Shown piece by piece: positions 1 through 8,094 of a stretch of DNA of 64,000 nucleotides. How positions within the stretch are numbered: position 1 is the first letter of the stretch; each line of letters starts with the position of its first letter. The translations under genes and the position numbers were made by a program. This DNA comes from an uncultured Oscillospiraceae bacterium. GTDB taxonomy: Bacteria; Bacillota; Clostridia; Oscillospirales; Ruminococcaceae. The stretch covers positions 1 through 64,000 of the forward strand of contig CAJTVI010000003.1 of NCBI GenBank assembly GCA_910579545.1, written 5' to 3'. The notes beneath the pieces were generated by a model that was not told the origin of the DNA, made no database searches, and saw only the letters and a program-made list of their open reading frames with translations.

Positions 1-2091
1 GATCTGCACCTCAACGAGCTGGTGGACGAGGAGTTTACCAAGTTTTTCAGCGAGACGGTGGCGGTGGTGCCCGAGGAGGAACTGGAGCCGGAGCCGGGCG
101 GGTTTTTCCAGCGGCGGCGCTCGCGCAAGGCCCGCGCCGCCCGCGCGGCGGCCGAGGAGGAACCGCTGCGCCCGGACGAGGGGCTGACCGGCGAGGTGCA
201 GCTGGAGCCGGAGGGCCCGCTGCTGGCCGACCTGGACCAGGAGCCCCCCGGGTACGGCGAGGAGCCGCCGGCCCGCCGCCGGTTCGTGCTGCCCCGCATC
301 TTTGGGGTGGAGGAGCCGGAGGAGGAAGGCCCCTTTGAGGAGGAGGAGCCGGAGGACTACCTGGACGACTACGCCGACCTGCAGGACGCCCCCTCGGTGC
401 AGGCCGACCTGCGCGGCATGCGGGCCTCGCTGCAGCTGCGGGCGGTGCTCACCGGGCTGCTCACGGCGCTGCTGTTCTACCTGGGCCTTGCGGCCAGCGG
501 CTTTTTGCCGGTGCCGGCGGCCCTGGATCCATCCATTGCCCCGGCGGCCTATCTGGGGGCCAGCCTCGCGCTGCTGGCGGCGGCGGGGGCGCTGTCCTTC
601 CAGGCGCTGCGCAGCGGGCTTGCGGGCCTTTTTGGCGCCCCCAGCCCGGACAGCCTGCCCGCGCTGGCCTTTTTGGCCGCGGCGGCCCAGCTGCTGGTCT
701 TCCTCTTTAAGCCGGACAGCTACCTGCCGGTGGAAACCACCCTGTTTGCCGCGGCCGCCGCGCTGCTGCTGTGTCTGGACGCGGTGGGCAAGCGGATGAT
801 GAGCGGGGTGGTGGAGCGCAATTTTGAGATCGTTTCCTCGGGGGTGGACCATGTGGCCGCCTACCGCCTGCGGGACAAAAAGCTGGCCGAAACCGCGGCC
901 GCCGGCCTGGCCGAGCCCGAGCCCAGCCTGCTGATCAACCGGCCCACCGCTCTGGTAAAGGGCTTTTTGCACCAGAGCTTTTCCGAGCGCTGGAGCGACC
1001 GGCTGGCCCAGCGCCTTGCCTGGGCCATGGCCGGCTGCGCGCTGGCCGCGGCGGTGATCGCGGCGGCCAAGGGCGGCGGGGCCGCGGGGGCGGTGTCGGT
1101 GCTGGCGGGGGCGCTCTGCCTGGGCGGGCCGCTCAGCTGCACCCTGCTCTCGGCGGTGCCCAGCCTGCTGATGCAAAAAAGCGCCTGCCGTGTGGGCGCG
1201 GTGGTGCCGGGCTGGAGCGCGGTGCAGGAGATGAGCCGGGCCAACGTGGTGGTTGTGGGCGCGCGGGACCTCTTCCCCTCGGCCAGCGTGGTGCTGCACG
1301 GCATCAAGACCTTTGAAAAGGAGCGCATCGACCTTGCCATCCTCTACGCGGCCTCGGTGCTCATTGAGGGCTGCGACACCCTGCGGGACGTCTTTTTGAG
1401 CATCATCCAGAACAAGACCGAGATGCTCTACCCGGTCGAAAACCTCACCCACGAGGTGGGCGGCGGCTTTGTGGCCTGGGTCGAGCACAACCGGGTGATC
1501 CTGGGCAGCCGGGAGATGATGCAGAGCCACGACATCGACATCCCCTCGATGGACTGCGAAAACCGCTACACCCGCAGCGGCCGCTACCAGCCCATCTACC
1601 TGGCGGTGTCCGGCAAGCTGTTCGGCATGTTCGTGGTGAGCTACCGGCCCGACCCCGACGTGGCCGACGTGCTGGGCCAGCTGCTGCGCAGCGGGCTGTC
1701 GGTGCTGGTAAAAAGCGACGACTTTTCCATCACCGCGCCGCTCATCCAGCGGGTCTACCGGCTGCGGGAGGGCAGCGTCAAGGTGCTCTCCGGCCCCGAG
1801 CGCAAGGCGCTGGCCCCGGCCACCGCCTACCTGCCCGAGAGCGAGGGCTGCATGACCCACCTGGGCAGCTTTGCCTCCTTTGTGGGCGGCCTGCAGGCCG
1901 CCGAGGGCGCGGCCTCCGGCGAGCGCGCCGCCGCGCTGGTGCAGGCGGTGTCGGTGGTGTGCAGCTGCGTGCTGGCCTTGCTGCTGGCCTTTACCGGGGG
2001 CCTTTCCGGCCTGGCCCTGCCCGCCCTGATCCTCTACCAGGCGGCCTGGAGCGCGCTGGCCTTGGCCATGCCCCTCTTAAAAAAATACTGA
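1..2091 (+). CDS. Degenerate P-type ATPase-like membrane protein (5' end outside window)
   Basis: The reading frame is open to the left window edge, so the GTG at 22 is probably not the true start. The first ~120 residues are acidic and Arg/Glu/Pro-rich. Hydrophobic segments then lie near residues 140-175, 180-240, 335-385 and 650-685. The C-terminal half follows a P-type ATPase plan: a GGPLSC stretch where the CPx/APT membrane motif would be, then NVVVVGARDLFPS where DKTGT is expected, then N-domain-like (GSREMM) and P-domain-like segments. The phosphorylated Asp is absent and I see no GDGxND hinge. It is therefore unlikely to pump ions by the normal cycle and may be a regulatory or structural pseudo-ATPase. 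Its partner and cellular role are unknown. The P-type assignment is by eye. Confidence 0.6.
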   Translation, partial: DLHLNELVDEEFTKFFSETVAVVPEEELEPEPGGFFQRRRSRKARAARAAAEEEPLRPDEGLTGEVQLEPEGPLLADLDQEPPGYGEEPPARRRFVLPRIFGVEEPEEEGPFEEEEPEDYLDDYADLQDAPSVQADLRGMRASLQLRAVLTGLLTALLFYLGLAASGFLPVPAALDPSIAPAAYLGASLALLAAAGALSFQALRSGLAGLFGAPSPDSLPALAFLAAAAQLLVFLFKPDSYLPVETTLFAAAAALLLCLDAVGKRMMSGVVERNFEIVSSGVDHVAAYRLRDKKLAETAAAGLAEPEPSLLINRPTALVKGFLHQSFSERWSDRLAQRLAWAMAGCALAAAVIAAAKGGGAAGAVSVLAGALCLGGPLSCTLLSAVPSLLMQKSACRVGAVVPGWSAVQEMSRANVVVVGARDLFPSASVVLHGIKTFEKERIDLAILYAASVLIEGCDTLRDVFLSIIQNKTEMLYPVENLTHEVGGGFVAWVEHNRVILGSREMMQSHDIDIPSMDCENRYTRSGRYQPIYLAVSGKLFGMFVVSYRPDPDVADVLGQLLRSGLSVLVKSDDFSITAPLIQRVYRLREGSVKVLSGPERKALAPATAYLPESEGCMTHLGSFASFVGGLQAAEGAASGERAAALVQAVSVVCSCVLALLLAFTGGLSGLALPALILYQAAWSALALAMPLLKKY

Positions 2092-2110
2092 CCCTGCCCT
2101 AAAAAATACT

Positions 2111-2144
2111 GCGCCCCCTCCGGCTCACCGGAGGGGGCGCTTTT
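2111..2144 (+). terminator. Intrinsic terminator after the pseudo-ATPase gene
   Basis: A GC-rich inverted repeat (GCGCCCCCTCCGG / CCGGAGGGGGCGC) with a short loop is followed by TTTT, about 20 bp after the stop codon. Confidence 0.8.
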
Positions 2145-2183
2145 GCGTGCTGCGCTTTGGCGCAGGGCGGCGGCTCCCTTCAG

Positions 2184-2333
2184 GCTGCCGCCGGCCCCTT
2201 TTTAGTTTGCCGCCGGCCCCTTTTCGCCTGCCGGCCCTCTTTTAGCTTGCCGCCGGCCCCTTTTCACCTGCTGCCGGCCCCTTTTCGCCTGCCGCCGGCC
2301 CCTTTTCGCCTGCAGGCCCTCTTTTAGTTTGCC
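2184..2333. repeat. Imperfect ~21-bp tandem repeats at the 3' end of the GntR gene
   Basis: Seven to eight units of 19-22 bp share the core TGCCGCCGGCCCCTTTT and alternate between endings that read AGTT or CGCC. The unit nearest the GntR stop codon contains the last codons of that gene (minus-strand GGCGGCAAACTAAAAG), so the array appears to have grown by duplicating the gene's 3' end into the intergenic region. Confidence 0.75.
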
Positions 2334-3088
2334 GCCGCCTGCCGCACGGTTTTTTTGACGTCCCGCAAGATCTCGTCGATGCTGCGCGCGGTGTCGGCAA
2401 AATAGCCCGCATAGTCGGTGGTCAGGCGCCCGCCGATGCGCAGGATGCCGCCGTAGAGATGGGCGGTCAGCAAAGCGCGCAGCGGTTCCGCGTCGCCGCG
2501 GCGCAAGGCCTCGTACAGTTCCAGATGCTCCTTGTACAGCACGTCAAACTGCCTGGTGGCCTTATAGTCCATCCGGCGGTAGCGGGAGTAGTGCACGTCC
2601 ATGTGCTGGATGATCTGCCACAGCTTATATTTGCCCACCGCCACCATGCACAGCTCGTGGAATTTGGAGTCGGTCTGGTAAAACTGGTGGTCCGCGATGC
2701 CCAGTTCCAGCTGCAGCTTCTGCTGCTCTAAGTTGCGGGCCAGCTTTTCCAGCAGCTGGGGGCTGGGCCGGGCGGCGATCTGGGTCATTGCGCCCAGCTC
2801 CACCTGCACCCGCATATAGATGATCTGCTCCACCATGTCCAGGTCGATCAGGGTCACAAAGGTCCCCTTTTTGGGGATCACCTCCAAAAAGGCGTCGGTG
2901 CGCAGCCGCTCAAACACCCCGCGCACCGGCGTGCGGGAGATGTTGAACCGCTTGCACACCGCGTTTTCGCTCAAAAGGGTTCCGGGTACCAGCTGGAGGC
3001 TCAGGATCTCGTCCCGCAGGATTTCGTACAGGTCGTTGTTTGAGATCCGGGCACTCGCCTCGGGGCCGGCCATCATGTTGAGGTACAT
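2324..3088 (-). CDS. GntR/FadR-family transcriptional regulator (FCD domain)
   Basis: A 254-residue DNA-binding regulator. An N-terminal winged helix (about residues 15-80, with SENAVCKRFNISRTPVR as the helix-turn-helix) is followed by an all-helical FCD ligand-binding domain containing the usual His residues (FHELC and further downstream). The ATG at 3088 is preferred because AAGGA lies just upstream; the longer frame would use a TTG at 3118 without a good ribosome site. The gene is divergent from the uronate operon and shares its control region, where four similar operator-like palindromes occur, one over its own -35. It probably senses a uronate or deoxy-ketosugar acid and controls both itself and the operon. 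Family assignment is firm; the ligand is inferred. Confidence 0.85.
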   Translation of the reverse strand: MYLNMMAGPEASARISNNDLYEILRDEILSLQLVPGTLLSENAVCKRFNISRTPVRGVFERLRTDAFLEVIPKKGTFVTLIDLDMVEQIIYMRVQVELGAMTQIAARPSPQLLEKLARNLEQQKLQLELGIADHQFYQTDSKFHELCMVAVGKYKLWQIIQHMDVHYSRYRRMDYKATRQFDVLYKEHLELYEALRRGDAEPLRALLTAHLYGGILRIGGRLTTDYAGYFADTARSIDEILRDVKKTVRQAAAN

Positions 3089-3147
3089 GAAAAGGATCCT
3101 TTCCTTCCTTCGCCGCAAAACAGCGTATCATAATAATTTGCAATCAA

Positions 3148-3176
3148 ATTATAGCATATCGAAACCATGTGTACAA
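3148..3176 (-). promoter_or_regulatory. Promoter of the GntR gene
   Basis: On the minus strand, TTGTAC (3171-3176) and TATAAT (3148-3153) are separated by 17 bp, and TGC precedes the -10 (extended -10). The -35 lies inside the operator-like site 3166-3177, which suggests autoregulation. Confidence 0.7.
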
Positions 3177-3177
3177 G
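3166..3177. promoter_or_regulatory. Operator-like palindrome 1 (CATGTGTACAAG)
   Basis: Identical to the site at 3405-3416. It reads CTTGTACACATG on the minus strand and covers the -35 of the GntR promoter. Its TTGT...ACA core has the form of FadR/GntR-family operators. Confidence 0.5.
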
Positions 3178-3211
3178 AACAAAAACGCGCGGCACAGCAA
3201 AACGCCTTGTT

Positions 3212-3223
3212 CTTGGATACAAG
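3212..3223. promoter_or_regulatory. Operator-like palindrome 2 (CTTGGATACAAG)
   Basis: Shares the form CTTGTAxxCAxG (read on the minus strand) with sites 1 and 4, and 11 bases with the site at 3286. It lies upstream of the GntR promoter. Confidence 0.45.
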
Positions 3224-3285
3224 TGCCTAAAACCCGGGCCGCATTTTTGTGCACGCCAACAAAAATACGGCCGGGATGCATGGAA

Positions 3286-3297
3286 CTTGGATACAAA
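3286..3297. promoter_or_regulatory. Operator-like palindrome 3 (CTTGGATACAAA)
   Basis: Second copy of the TTGGATACAA type, 74 bp from site 2 and followed by a similar TTGCCTAA context. Candidate binding site of the divergent GntR regulator. Confidence 0.45.
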
Positions 3298-3404
3298 TAA
3301 ATTGCCTAATACAGAAAAAAGACACGAAAAAACCGCAAAATATATACAGAATATAGCAATATTGCCCCAAAATACCGGCTGTGTTTTGTGCTTGTTCTAT
3401 AAAA

Positions 3405-3416
3405 CATGTGTACAAG
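3405..3416. promoter_or_regulatory. Operator-like palindrome 4 (CATGTGTACAAG)
   Basis: Exact copy of site 1, ending 20 bp upstream of the -35 of the uronate operon promoter. That position would suit binding that affects the operon promoter. Confidence 0.5.
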
Positions 3417-3436
3417 ATTTTGGCCGGGATTTTTGC

Positions 3437-3465
3437 TTGTCAGCCCATAGGGGGCTTGGTATAAT
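3437..3465 (+). promoter_or_regulatory. Promoter of the uronate/TRAP operon
   Basis: TTGTCA (3437-3442), a 17-bp spacer and TATAAT (3460-3465) in an AT-rich region. It leaves a leader of about 150 nt before the cupin gene. Confidence 0.8.
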
Positions 3466-3623
3466 GGGGGTGTCGGAACCCGGACACCCTGTTGGAGGAA
3501 AGGGCCTGCAAGGGCTATTTTTGTGCATTTTGCACAAAACTTTGCGCTGCCCCCTCCCAGGGGGAAACACAGGCGGCGGGGGTGGGCGCCCCCGGCCAAA
3601 AAGCATAAAGGAGAGTGCGCGCC

Positions 3624-4091
3624 ATGGCAGACAAAAAGCAGTATGTTTACAAGATCGACAAGCTGCCCTTTACCCCGCTGGTAGAGGAAGAGGGCATCGT
3701 GACCCAGTTTATTTTGGGCGACAACATCCAGATCAGCTTTATCCAGAACCCCCCGGGGGCCACCTTCCCCCTGCACGCCCATGACGCCGAGCAGATCCTC
3801 ATCATGCTGGAGGGCACCGAGGAGCACATCATCGACGGCCAGGAGGTGCACATGGAGGCCGGCGACGTCTGCGTGCATCCGGGCGGGGTCGTGCACGGCG
3901 GCAAGACCCTCACCGGCTTTAAGGGCATCGACATCTTCTCGCCCCCCCGCACCGACAAGGGCGGCCATGTGGAGCGGATGGCCAAGTATGGCACCCTGCC
4001 CCGCGAGGACGGCAGCTATCCCGAAAACAAGGTGGAGACCGACGTGCCCACCTGGTTTGCGGGCGTAAAGGCGGCGTTTGAAAGCAAGTAA
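3624..4091 (+). CDS. kdgF: KdgF-like cupin (unsaturated uronate ring opening)
   Basis: A 155-residue single-domain cupin. The metal-binding pattern is visible as HAHDAEQ, then an EG turn, then HPGGVVHG, followed by IDIFSPPR, which resembles the C-terminal signature of KdgF proteins. KdgF converts 4,5-unsaturated uronates to the linear 5-keto-4-deoxyuronate used by KduI. Being the first gene of an operon that also encodes a TRAP importer, KduI and a KduD-like SDR supports the assignment. AAAGGAGA precedes the ATG at 3624. The symbol is by homology and context; a different cupin isomerase is possible. Confidence 0.65.
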   Translation: MADKKQYVYKIDKLPFTPLVEEEGIVTQFILGDNIQISFIQNPPGATFPLHAHDAEQILIMLEGTEEHIIDGQEVHMEAGDVCVHPGGVVHGGKTLTGFKGIDIFSPPRTDKGGHVERMAKYGTLPREDGSYPENKVETDVPTWFAGVKAAFESK

Positions 4092-4199
4092 CGCGGCCCG
4101 CAGCAGCGCAAGGTTCGGCCGGTCCGGCCGAAAAATTGGCCCGGCCGCGCTTTTTGGGCGCGGCCGGGATACACTACAACAGTACAGGAGGATGACCCC

Positions 4200-5285
4200 A
4201 TGAAAAAGGCTTTGGCACTTGTATTGGCGCTGGCTATGGTGCTGGCGCTGGCCGCCTGCGGCGGCTCTGCCAGTTCGGCGCCCGCTGCTTCGAGCGCGCC
4301 GGCGGCTTCCACCCCCGCCGCGTCCGCCCCGGACGCCCCCGCGGCGGCCCCCACCTACACCCTCAAGCTGGCCCACTATGCCACCGAGGACCATCCCGGC
4401 GGCGTGGCTGCCCGCCAGTTTGCGGACGAGATCTTTGAAAAGACCAACGGCGACGTGCTGGTTGAGGTTTACCCCAACAACGAGCTGGGCGACCCCGCGC
4501 AGATCCTGGAGCAGAACATCCTGGGCGCGGTGGATATGTCCCTTGGCACCCAGGGCTCGCTGGACAAGTACTCCAAAAAGTTCGCCACCGTTATGATGCC
4601 CTTTACCTTTGAAAGCTACGAACTGGCCTACGCCGTGCTGGACGGCCCCTTCTATGACTGGGTCAAGGACGAGCTGCTGGACCAGGGCCTTGTTTACCTG
4701 GGCAGCTGGGATTACGGCTTCCGCTGCATGACCAACTCGGTGCGGCCGGTCAACAGCCCGGACGACGTCAAGGGCCTCAAGATGCGCACCCCCGGCGAGA
4801 TCCAGCTGCAAAGCTGCATGGAGGCGCTGGGCGCCGAGGTGCAGTCCATCGCCTTCAACGAGCTGTACCTCTCGCTCAAGCAGGGCGTTGTGGACGGCCA
4901 GGAGAACCCGGTCAGCGTTATCTACACCCAGAAATTCTATGAGACCCAGAAATATCTGGCCGTGACCAACCATGTGTACAACTCGATGAACCTGGTGGTA
5001 AGCCAGAAAACCTGGGACAGCCTGCCGGCCGAGTACCAGCAGATCATCACCGAGGCCAGCGCCCACGCCGCCGCCACCATGCGTGAACTGGTGAGCAGCA
5101 GCGACGCCGACTACATCGCCAAGCTGGAGGCCGAGGGCATGGAGGTCACCTACCCCGACACCGCCCAGTTTGCCGCCGCGATGCAGCCCTCTTACGACAA
5201 GATCGCCGAATACTGCGGCGACGCCAGCTATATCACCACCTTCCAGCAGATGGTGGAGGACTGCCGCAAGCAGCTGGCCGGCTGA
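4200..5285 (+). CDS. dctP: TRAP transporter solute-binding lipoprotein, DctP family
   Basis: A 361-residue extracytoplasmic receptor of a tripartite ATP-independent importer. A lipoprotein signal (hydrophobic stretch ending LAAC, Cys near residue 19) is followed by a Ser/Ala/Pro linker. The DctP fold then contains KMRTP, whose Arg (about residue 196) is the carboxylate-binding Arg of the family, and an ENPVSVIYTQKFYE segment. An ACAGGAGG ribosome site precedes the ATG. Its genes for membrane partners follow, after a 16-bp perfect hairpin that may let it be made in excess. Operon partners suggest (unsaturated) uronates as substrate; that is inference. Confidence 0.9.
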   Translation: MKKALALVLALAMVLALAACGGSASSAPAASSAPAASTPAASAPDAPAAAPTYTLKLAHYATEDHPGGVAARQFADEIFEKTNGDVLVEVYPNNELGDPAQILEQNILGAVDMSLGTQGSLDKYSKKFATVMMPFTFESYELAYAVLDGPFYDWVKDELLDQGLVYLGSWDYGFRCMTNSVRPVNSPDDVKGLKMRTPGEIQLQSCMEALGAEVQSIAFNELYLSLKQGVVDGQENPVSVIYTQKFYETQKYLAVTNHVYNSMNLVVSQKTWDSLPAEYQQIITEASAHAAATMRELVSSSDADYIAKLEAEGMEVTYPDTAQFAAAMQPSYDKIAEYCGDASYITTFQQMVEDCRKQLAG

Positions 5286-5318
5286 TTTTTTGCAACCCCC
5301 TTTTCAGAATGCCTTTTT

Positions 5319-5353
5319 GAATGGCGGCAGCCGCATGGCGGCTGCCGCCATTC
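5319..5353 (+). terminator. Intercistronic hairpin after dctP (no T-tract)
   Basis: A perfect 16-bp stem with an ATG loop but no run of T. It is more likely an mRNA-stabilising or partial-attenuation hairpin than a full terminator, as expected between a binding protein and its permease genes. Confidence 0.65.
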
Positions 5354-5422
5354 CTTAAATCCGGGGGCATAAAGGTTTCTTAACGGCCCCGGCATTAAAA
5401 AACAGCAAAAGGAGGCAGCGCA

Positions 5423-6700
5423 ATGGTCGCATTGATCACCTGTGTTTTACTCATCGGGCTGATGCTTGTGGGCGTGCCGGTCGCGGCAAGCATGGGCATC
5501 ACCTCGGCGGGCATCTTCGCGGCGCTGGGCCAGGCGGATTTCCTGCCGGTCATGGCGCAGCGCATCTATGTGGGCACCACCAGCTTTACCATGCTGGCCA
5601 TCCCCTTTTTCATCCTGGCCGGCAACCTGATGAACACCGGCGGCATCACCGACCGCATCTTTACCTTTGCCCGCGCCTGCTGCGGCCACTGGCCGGGCGG
5701 CCTTGGGCAGGTCAACATCCTGTCCAGCGTTATCTTTTCGGGCATGAGCGGCGCGGCCGTGGCGGACGCCGCGGGCCTTGGCGCCATCGAGATGAAGGCG
5801 ATGACCGACGCCGGGTTCGACAAGCGGTTTGCCGCCGGCATCACGGCCGCGTCCAGCACCATCGGGCCGGTCATCCCGCCCAGCATCCCGTTTGTGGTGT
5901 ACGCCTCGGTCACCAGCGTGTCGGTGGGCGCGCTGTTTATGGCCGGCTTTGTGCCCGGCCTTTTAATGGCGCTGGCCATGGGCGTAAGCGTCTATATCAC
6001 CAGCAAGCGCAAGGGCTACCCGGTGGAACAAAAGCTCAGCGCCAAAGAGCGACTGCGCGCCTTCTGTCGGGCCATCCCCAGCCTGATGACCGTGGTCATC
6101 ATCATCGGGGGCATCTGGGGCGGCTTTTTCACCCCCACCGAGGCGGCCGCGGTGGCCAGCCTGTACGCGCTGGTGCTCGGCACCCTGATCTATAAGGAGC
6201 TGACCTTCAAGGACGTAGTGCGGGTAATGCGGGAGAGCATGATGCAGTCCTGCAAGACCCTGTTCATCATTGCGGTGGCAAACTTCCTCACCTACTTTTT
6301 GCAGCACCAGCGCATCCCCAACGCGGTCATCAACGGCATGACCGCCATCACCACCAACCCGCACATCCTGCTGCTTATCATCATCTTTATCCTGCTGGTG
6401 CTGGGCTGCTTTGTGGAGGGCACGGCCGTGATCCTGATCGCCACCCCCATCTTCCTGCCCATCATCCAGAGCATGGGGTACGACCTTGTGCAGTTTGGCG
6501 TTGTGATGATCCTGGCCAGCATGATCGGCCTGCTCACCCCGCCGGTGGGCATGAGCCTGTACGCGGTGGCGAGCATTACAAAGGTGGACCTGATCGAACT
6601 TTCCAAGGAGGTGGCGCCCTACCTGCTGGGCATCGCGCTGGTCATGTTCCTGTGCGCGTACACGCCCATCGCCACCTTCCTGCCCGCGCTGCTTGCATAA
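5423..6700 (+). CDS. dctM: TRAP transporter large permease, DctM family
   Basis: A 425-residue, very hydrophobic protein with the TRAP large-subunit pattern: MLAIPFFILAGNLMNTGGIT near residue 55, SSVIFSGMSGAAVADAAGLG near 105, IGPVIPPSIPFV near 150, and a C-terminal LLTPPVGMSLY. It forms the sodium-coupled transport core with DctQ and receives ligand from DctP. An AAAAGGAGG site precedes the ATG. The gene order is P-M-Q rather than the common P-Q-M. Confidence 0.93.
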   Translation: MVALITCVLLIGLMLVGVPVAASMGITSAGIFAALGQADFLPVMAQRIYVGTTSFTMLAIPFFILAGNLMNTGGITDRIFTFARACCGHWPGGLGQVNILSSVIFSGMSGAAVADAAGLGAIEMKAMTDAGFDKRFAAGITAASSTIGPVIPPSIPFVVYASVTSVSVGALFMAGFVPGLLMALAMGVSVYITSKRKGYPVEQKLSAKERLRAFCRAIPSLMTVVIIIGGIWGGFFTPTEAAAVASLYALVLGTLIYKELTFKDVVRVMRESMMQSCKTLFIIAVANFLTYFLQHQRIPNAVINGMTAITTNPHILLLIIIFILLVLGCFVEGTAVILIATPIFLPIIQSMGYDLVQFGVVMILASMIGLLTPPVGMSLYAVASITKVDLIELSKEVAPYLLGIALVMFLCAYTPIATFLPALLA

Positions 6701-6712
6701 GGAGGTGCCGCA

Positions 6713-7231
6713 ATGAATGTACTGAAAAAGATCGACGCCGCTGTGGGCAAGGTATTGGACACCGCATGCCTCCTCTTTTTTGCGGGGCTGTTTATCCTGC
6801 TGGCCCTCAAGGTGTTTTTCCGGATCGTGCCGGTCCTCAGCTATTTCCCGTCCTTTTCCACCGGCGCGTTCGATGAGATCATCGAGTGGCTGTTTGCCTG
6901 GCTGATCATGACCTGCTCCTCGCTGCTCTGCCGCAGCAACGAGCATTTCCGGGTGGATATTTTGCAGATGAAGCTGGGCCGCACCCGCGCGGGCGAGATC
7001 CTGGAAACCGTGGTCTACACGGTGGCGCTGGTGTTTTACCTGCTGCTGTTTGTATACGGCCTCTCGCTCTGCCGCACGGCGGTGCAGACCACCGCGCTGC
7101 TGCGCATCCAGGTGCGCTGGTTCTACCTGTGCATGCCGGTAAACGCGGCCATCATGTGCGTTTACACGGTGCGGGACATCGCAAAGCACGCGATGGGCAT
7201 CGCCCGGCCGGCCGGGGCAAAAGAGGGCTGA
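6713..7231 (+). CDS. dctQ: TRAP transporter small permease, DctQ family
   Basis: A 172-residue protein with four predicted membrane segments (about residues 15-38, 55-72, 97-120 and 135-155) and the DctQ-type EIIEWLFAWLIMTCSSLLCRSNEHFRVD block. It starts 12 bp after dctM with an AAGGAGG site, so the two are probably translated together as the membrane part of the importer. Confidence 0.88.
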   Translation: MNVLKKIDAAVGKVLDTACLLFFAGLFILLALKVFFRIVPVLSYFPSFSTGAFDEIIEWLFAWLIMTCSSLLCRSNEHFRVDILQMKLGRTRAGEILETVVYTVALVFYLLLFVYGLSLCRTAVQTTALLRIQVRWFYLCMPVNAAIMCVYTVRDIAKHAMGIARPAGAKEG

Positions 7232-7235
7232 GCAT

Positions 7236-7263
7236 TTGCATTTTGCTGTTTTTATGATAGAAT
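7236..7263 (+). promoter_or_regulatory. Possible weak internal promoter
   Basis: TTGCAT, 16 bp, TAGAAT immediately after dctQ, in a short AT-rich gap. It could give extra transcription of the SDR-kduI part of the operon. Weak match. Confidence 0.25.
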
Positions 7264-7305
7264 ACCTATGAAAGAACCGTAACAAAAAGGAGAACCAAAC
7301 AAGCT

Positions 7306-8040
7306 ATGTCAAAAACGATTCTGATCACCGGCGCAAGCACCGGGATCGGCGCCGCCACGGCGCGGTGCCTTGCGCCCGGCAATATTTTGCTGCTGCACTA
7401 TAACGCGTCCAGGGACGCCGCGGTGCAGGTCAGCCGGGATGTGGAGGCCGCGGGCGGCAAGGCGGTCCTGCTGCAGGCCGACCTGACCAGCGAGGCGGCC
7501 TGCGTGGCGCTGGCCGATGCGGTCAAGGCCCAGACCGGCCATCTGGACGTGCTGGTCAACAACGCGGGCGGCATGATCCGCCGCCAGGCGGCGGACGCGC
7601 TGGAGTGGGACCTGATGGAGCAGATCTTTGCGCTCAACACCTTCAGCCTGATGAAACTCAGTTCGCTCTGCGTGCCGCTGCTGCGCAAAAGCCAGCAGGG
7701 GCCCTGCATCGTCAACATCTCCAGCATCGTGGTGCGGCACGGCGGGCCGGGCGCGACCATCTACGCCGCGGCCAAGGGCGCGGTGGACGTGGTGACCCGC
7801 GGCTTTGCCCGGGAACTCGCGCCGGACATCCGGGTCAACTCGGTTACGCCCGGGGTCATCGACACCCCCTTCCACCACAAGGTGAGCACCCCGCAGCAGA
7901 TGGAGGCCTGGGCGGCGGGCAACCCGCTCAAGCGCAACGGCGGGCCCGAACACATCGCGCAGGCGATCCGCCTTTTGATCGAGGACGATTTTATCAACGG
8001 CGAATCCATCGACGTCAACGGCGGGCTCAACATCCGCTAA
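7306..8040 (+). CDS. Short-chain dehydrogenase/reductase in uronate operon
   Basis: A 244-residue classical SDR. The NAD(P)-binding TGASTGIG lies at residues 7-14, NNAGG near 85, the catalytic Ser in VNISS, and YAAAK with the catalytic Tyr/Lys near 155. Length is standard. The substrate cannot be read from sequence. Location between a TRAP importer and kduI suggests oxidation or reduction of a uronate-derived ketoacid, perhaps an alternative to the KduD step encoded at 9074. An AAAAGGAG site precedes the ATG. Confidence 0.8.
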   Translation: MSKTILITGASTGIGAATARCLAPGNILLLHYNASRDAAVQVSRDVEAAGGKAVLLQADLTSEAACVALADAVKAQTGHLDVLVNNAGGMIRRQAADALEWDLMEQIFALNTFSLMKLSSLCVPLLRKSQQGPCIVNISSIVVRHGGPGATIYAAAKGAVDVVTRGFARELAPDIRVNSVTPGVIDTPFHHKVSTPQQMEAWAAGNPLKRNGGPEHIAQAIRLLIEDDFINGESIDVNGGLNIR

Positions 8041-8094
8041 GGCCCCGCGGCCGCCCTTTGGGCTGTGCGCGGCAAAAGAAAGGAGCAGGCTTTT

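Noticed and set aside
3088..3118. Upstream TTG start for the GntR gene
   Set aside because: No ribosome site before it, while AAGGA lies correctly before the ATG at 3088; the added residues are not conserved-looking.
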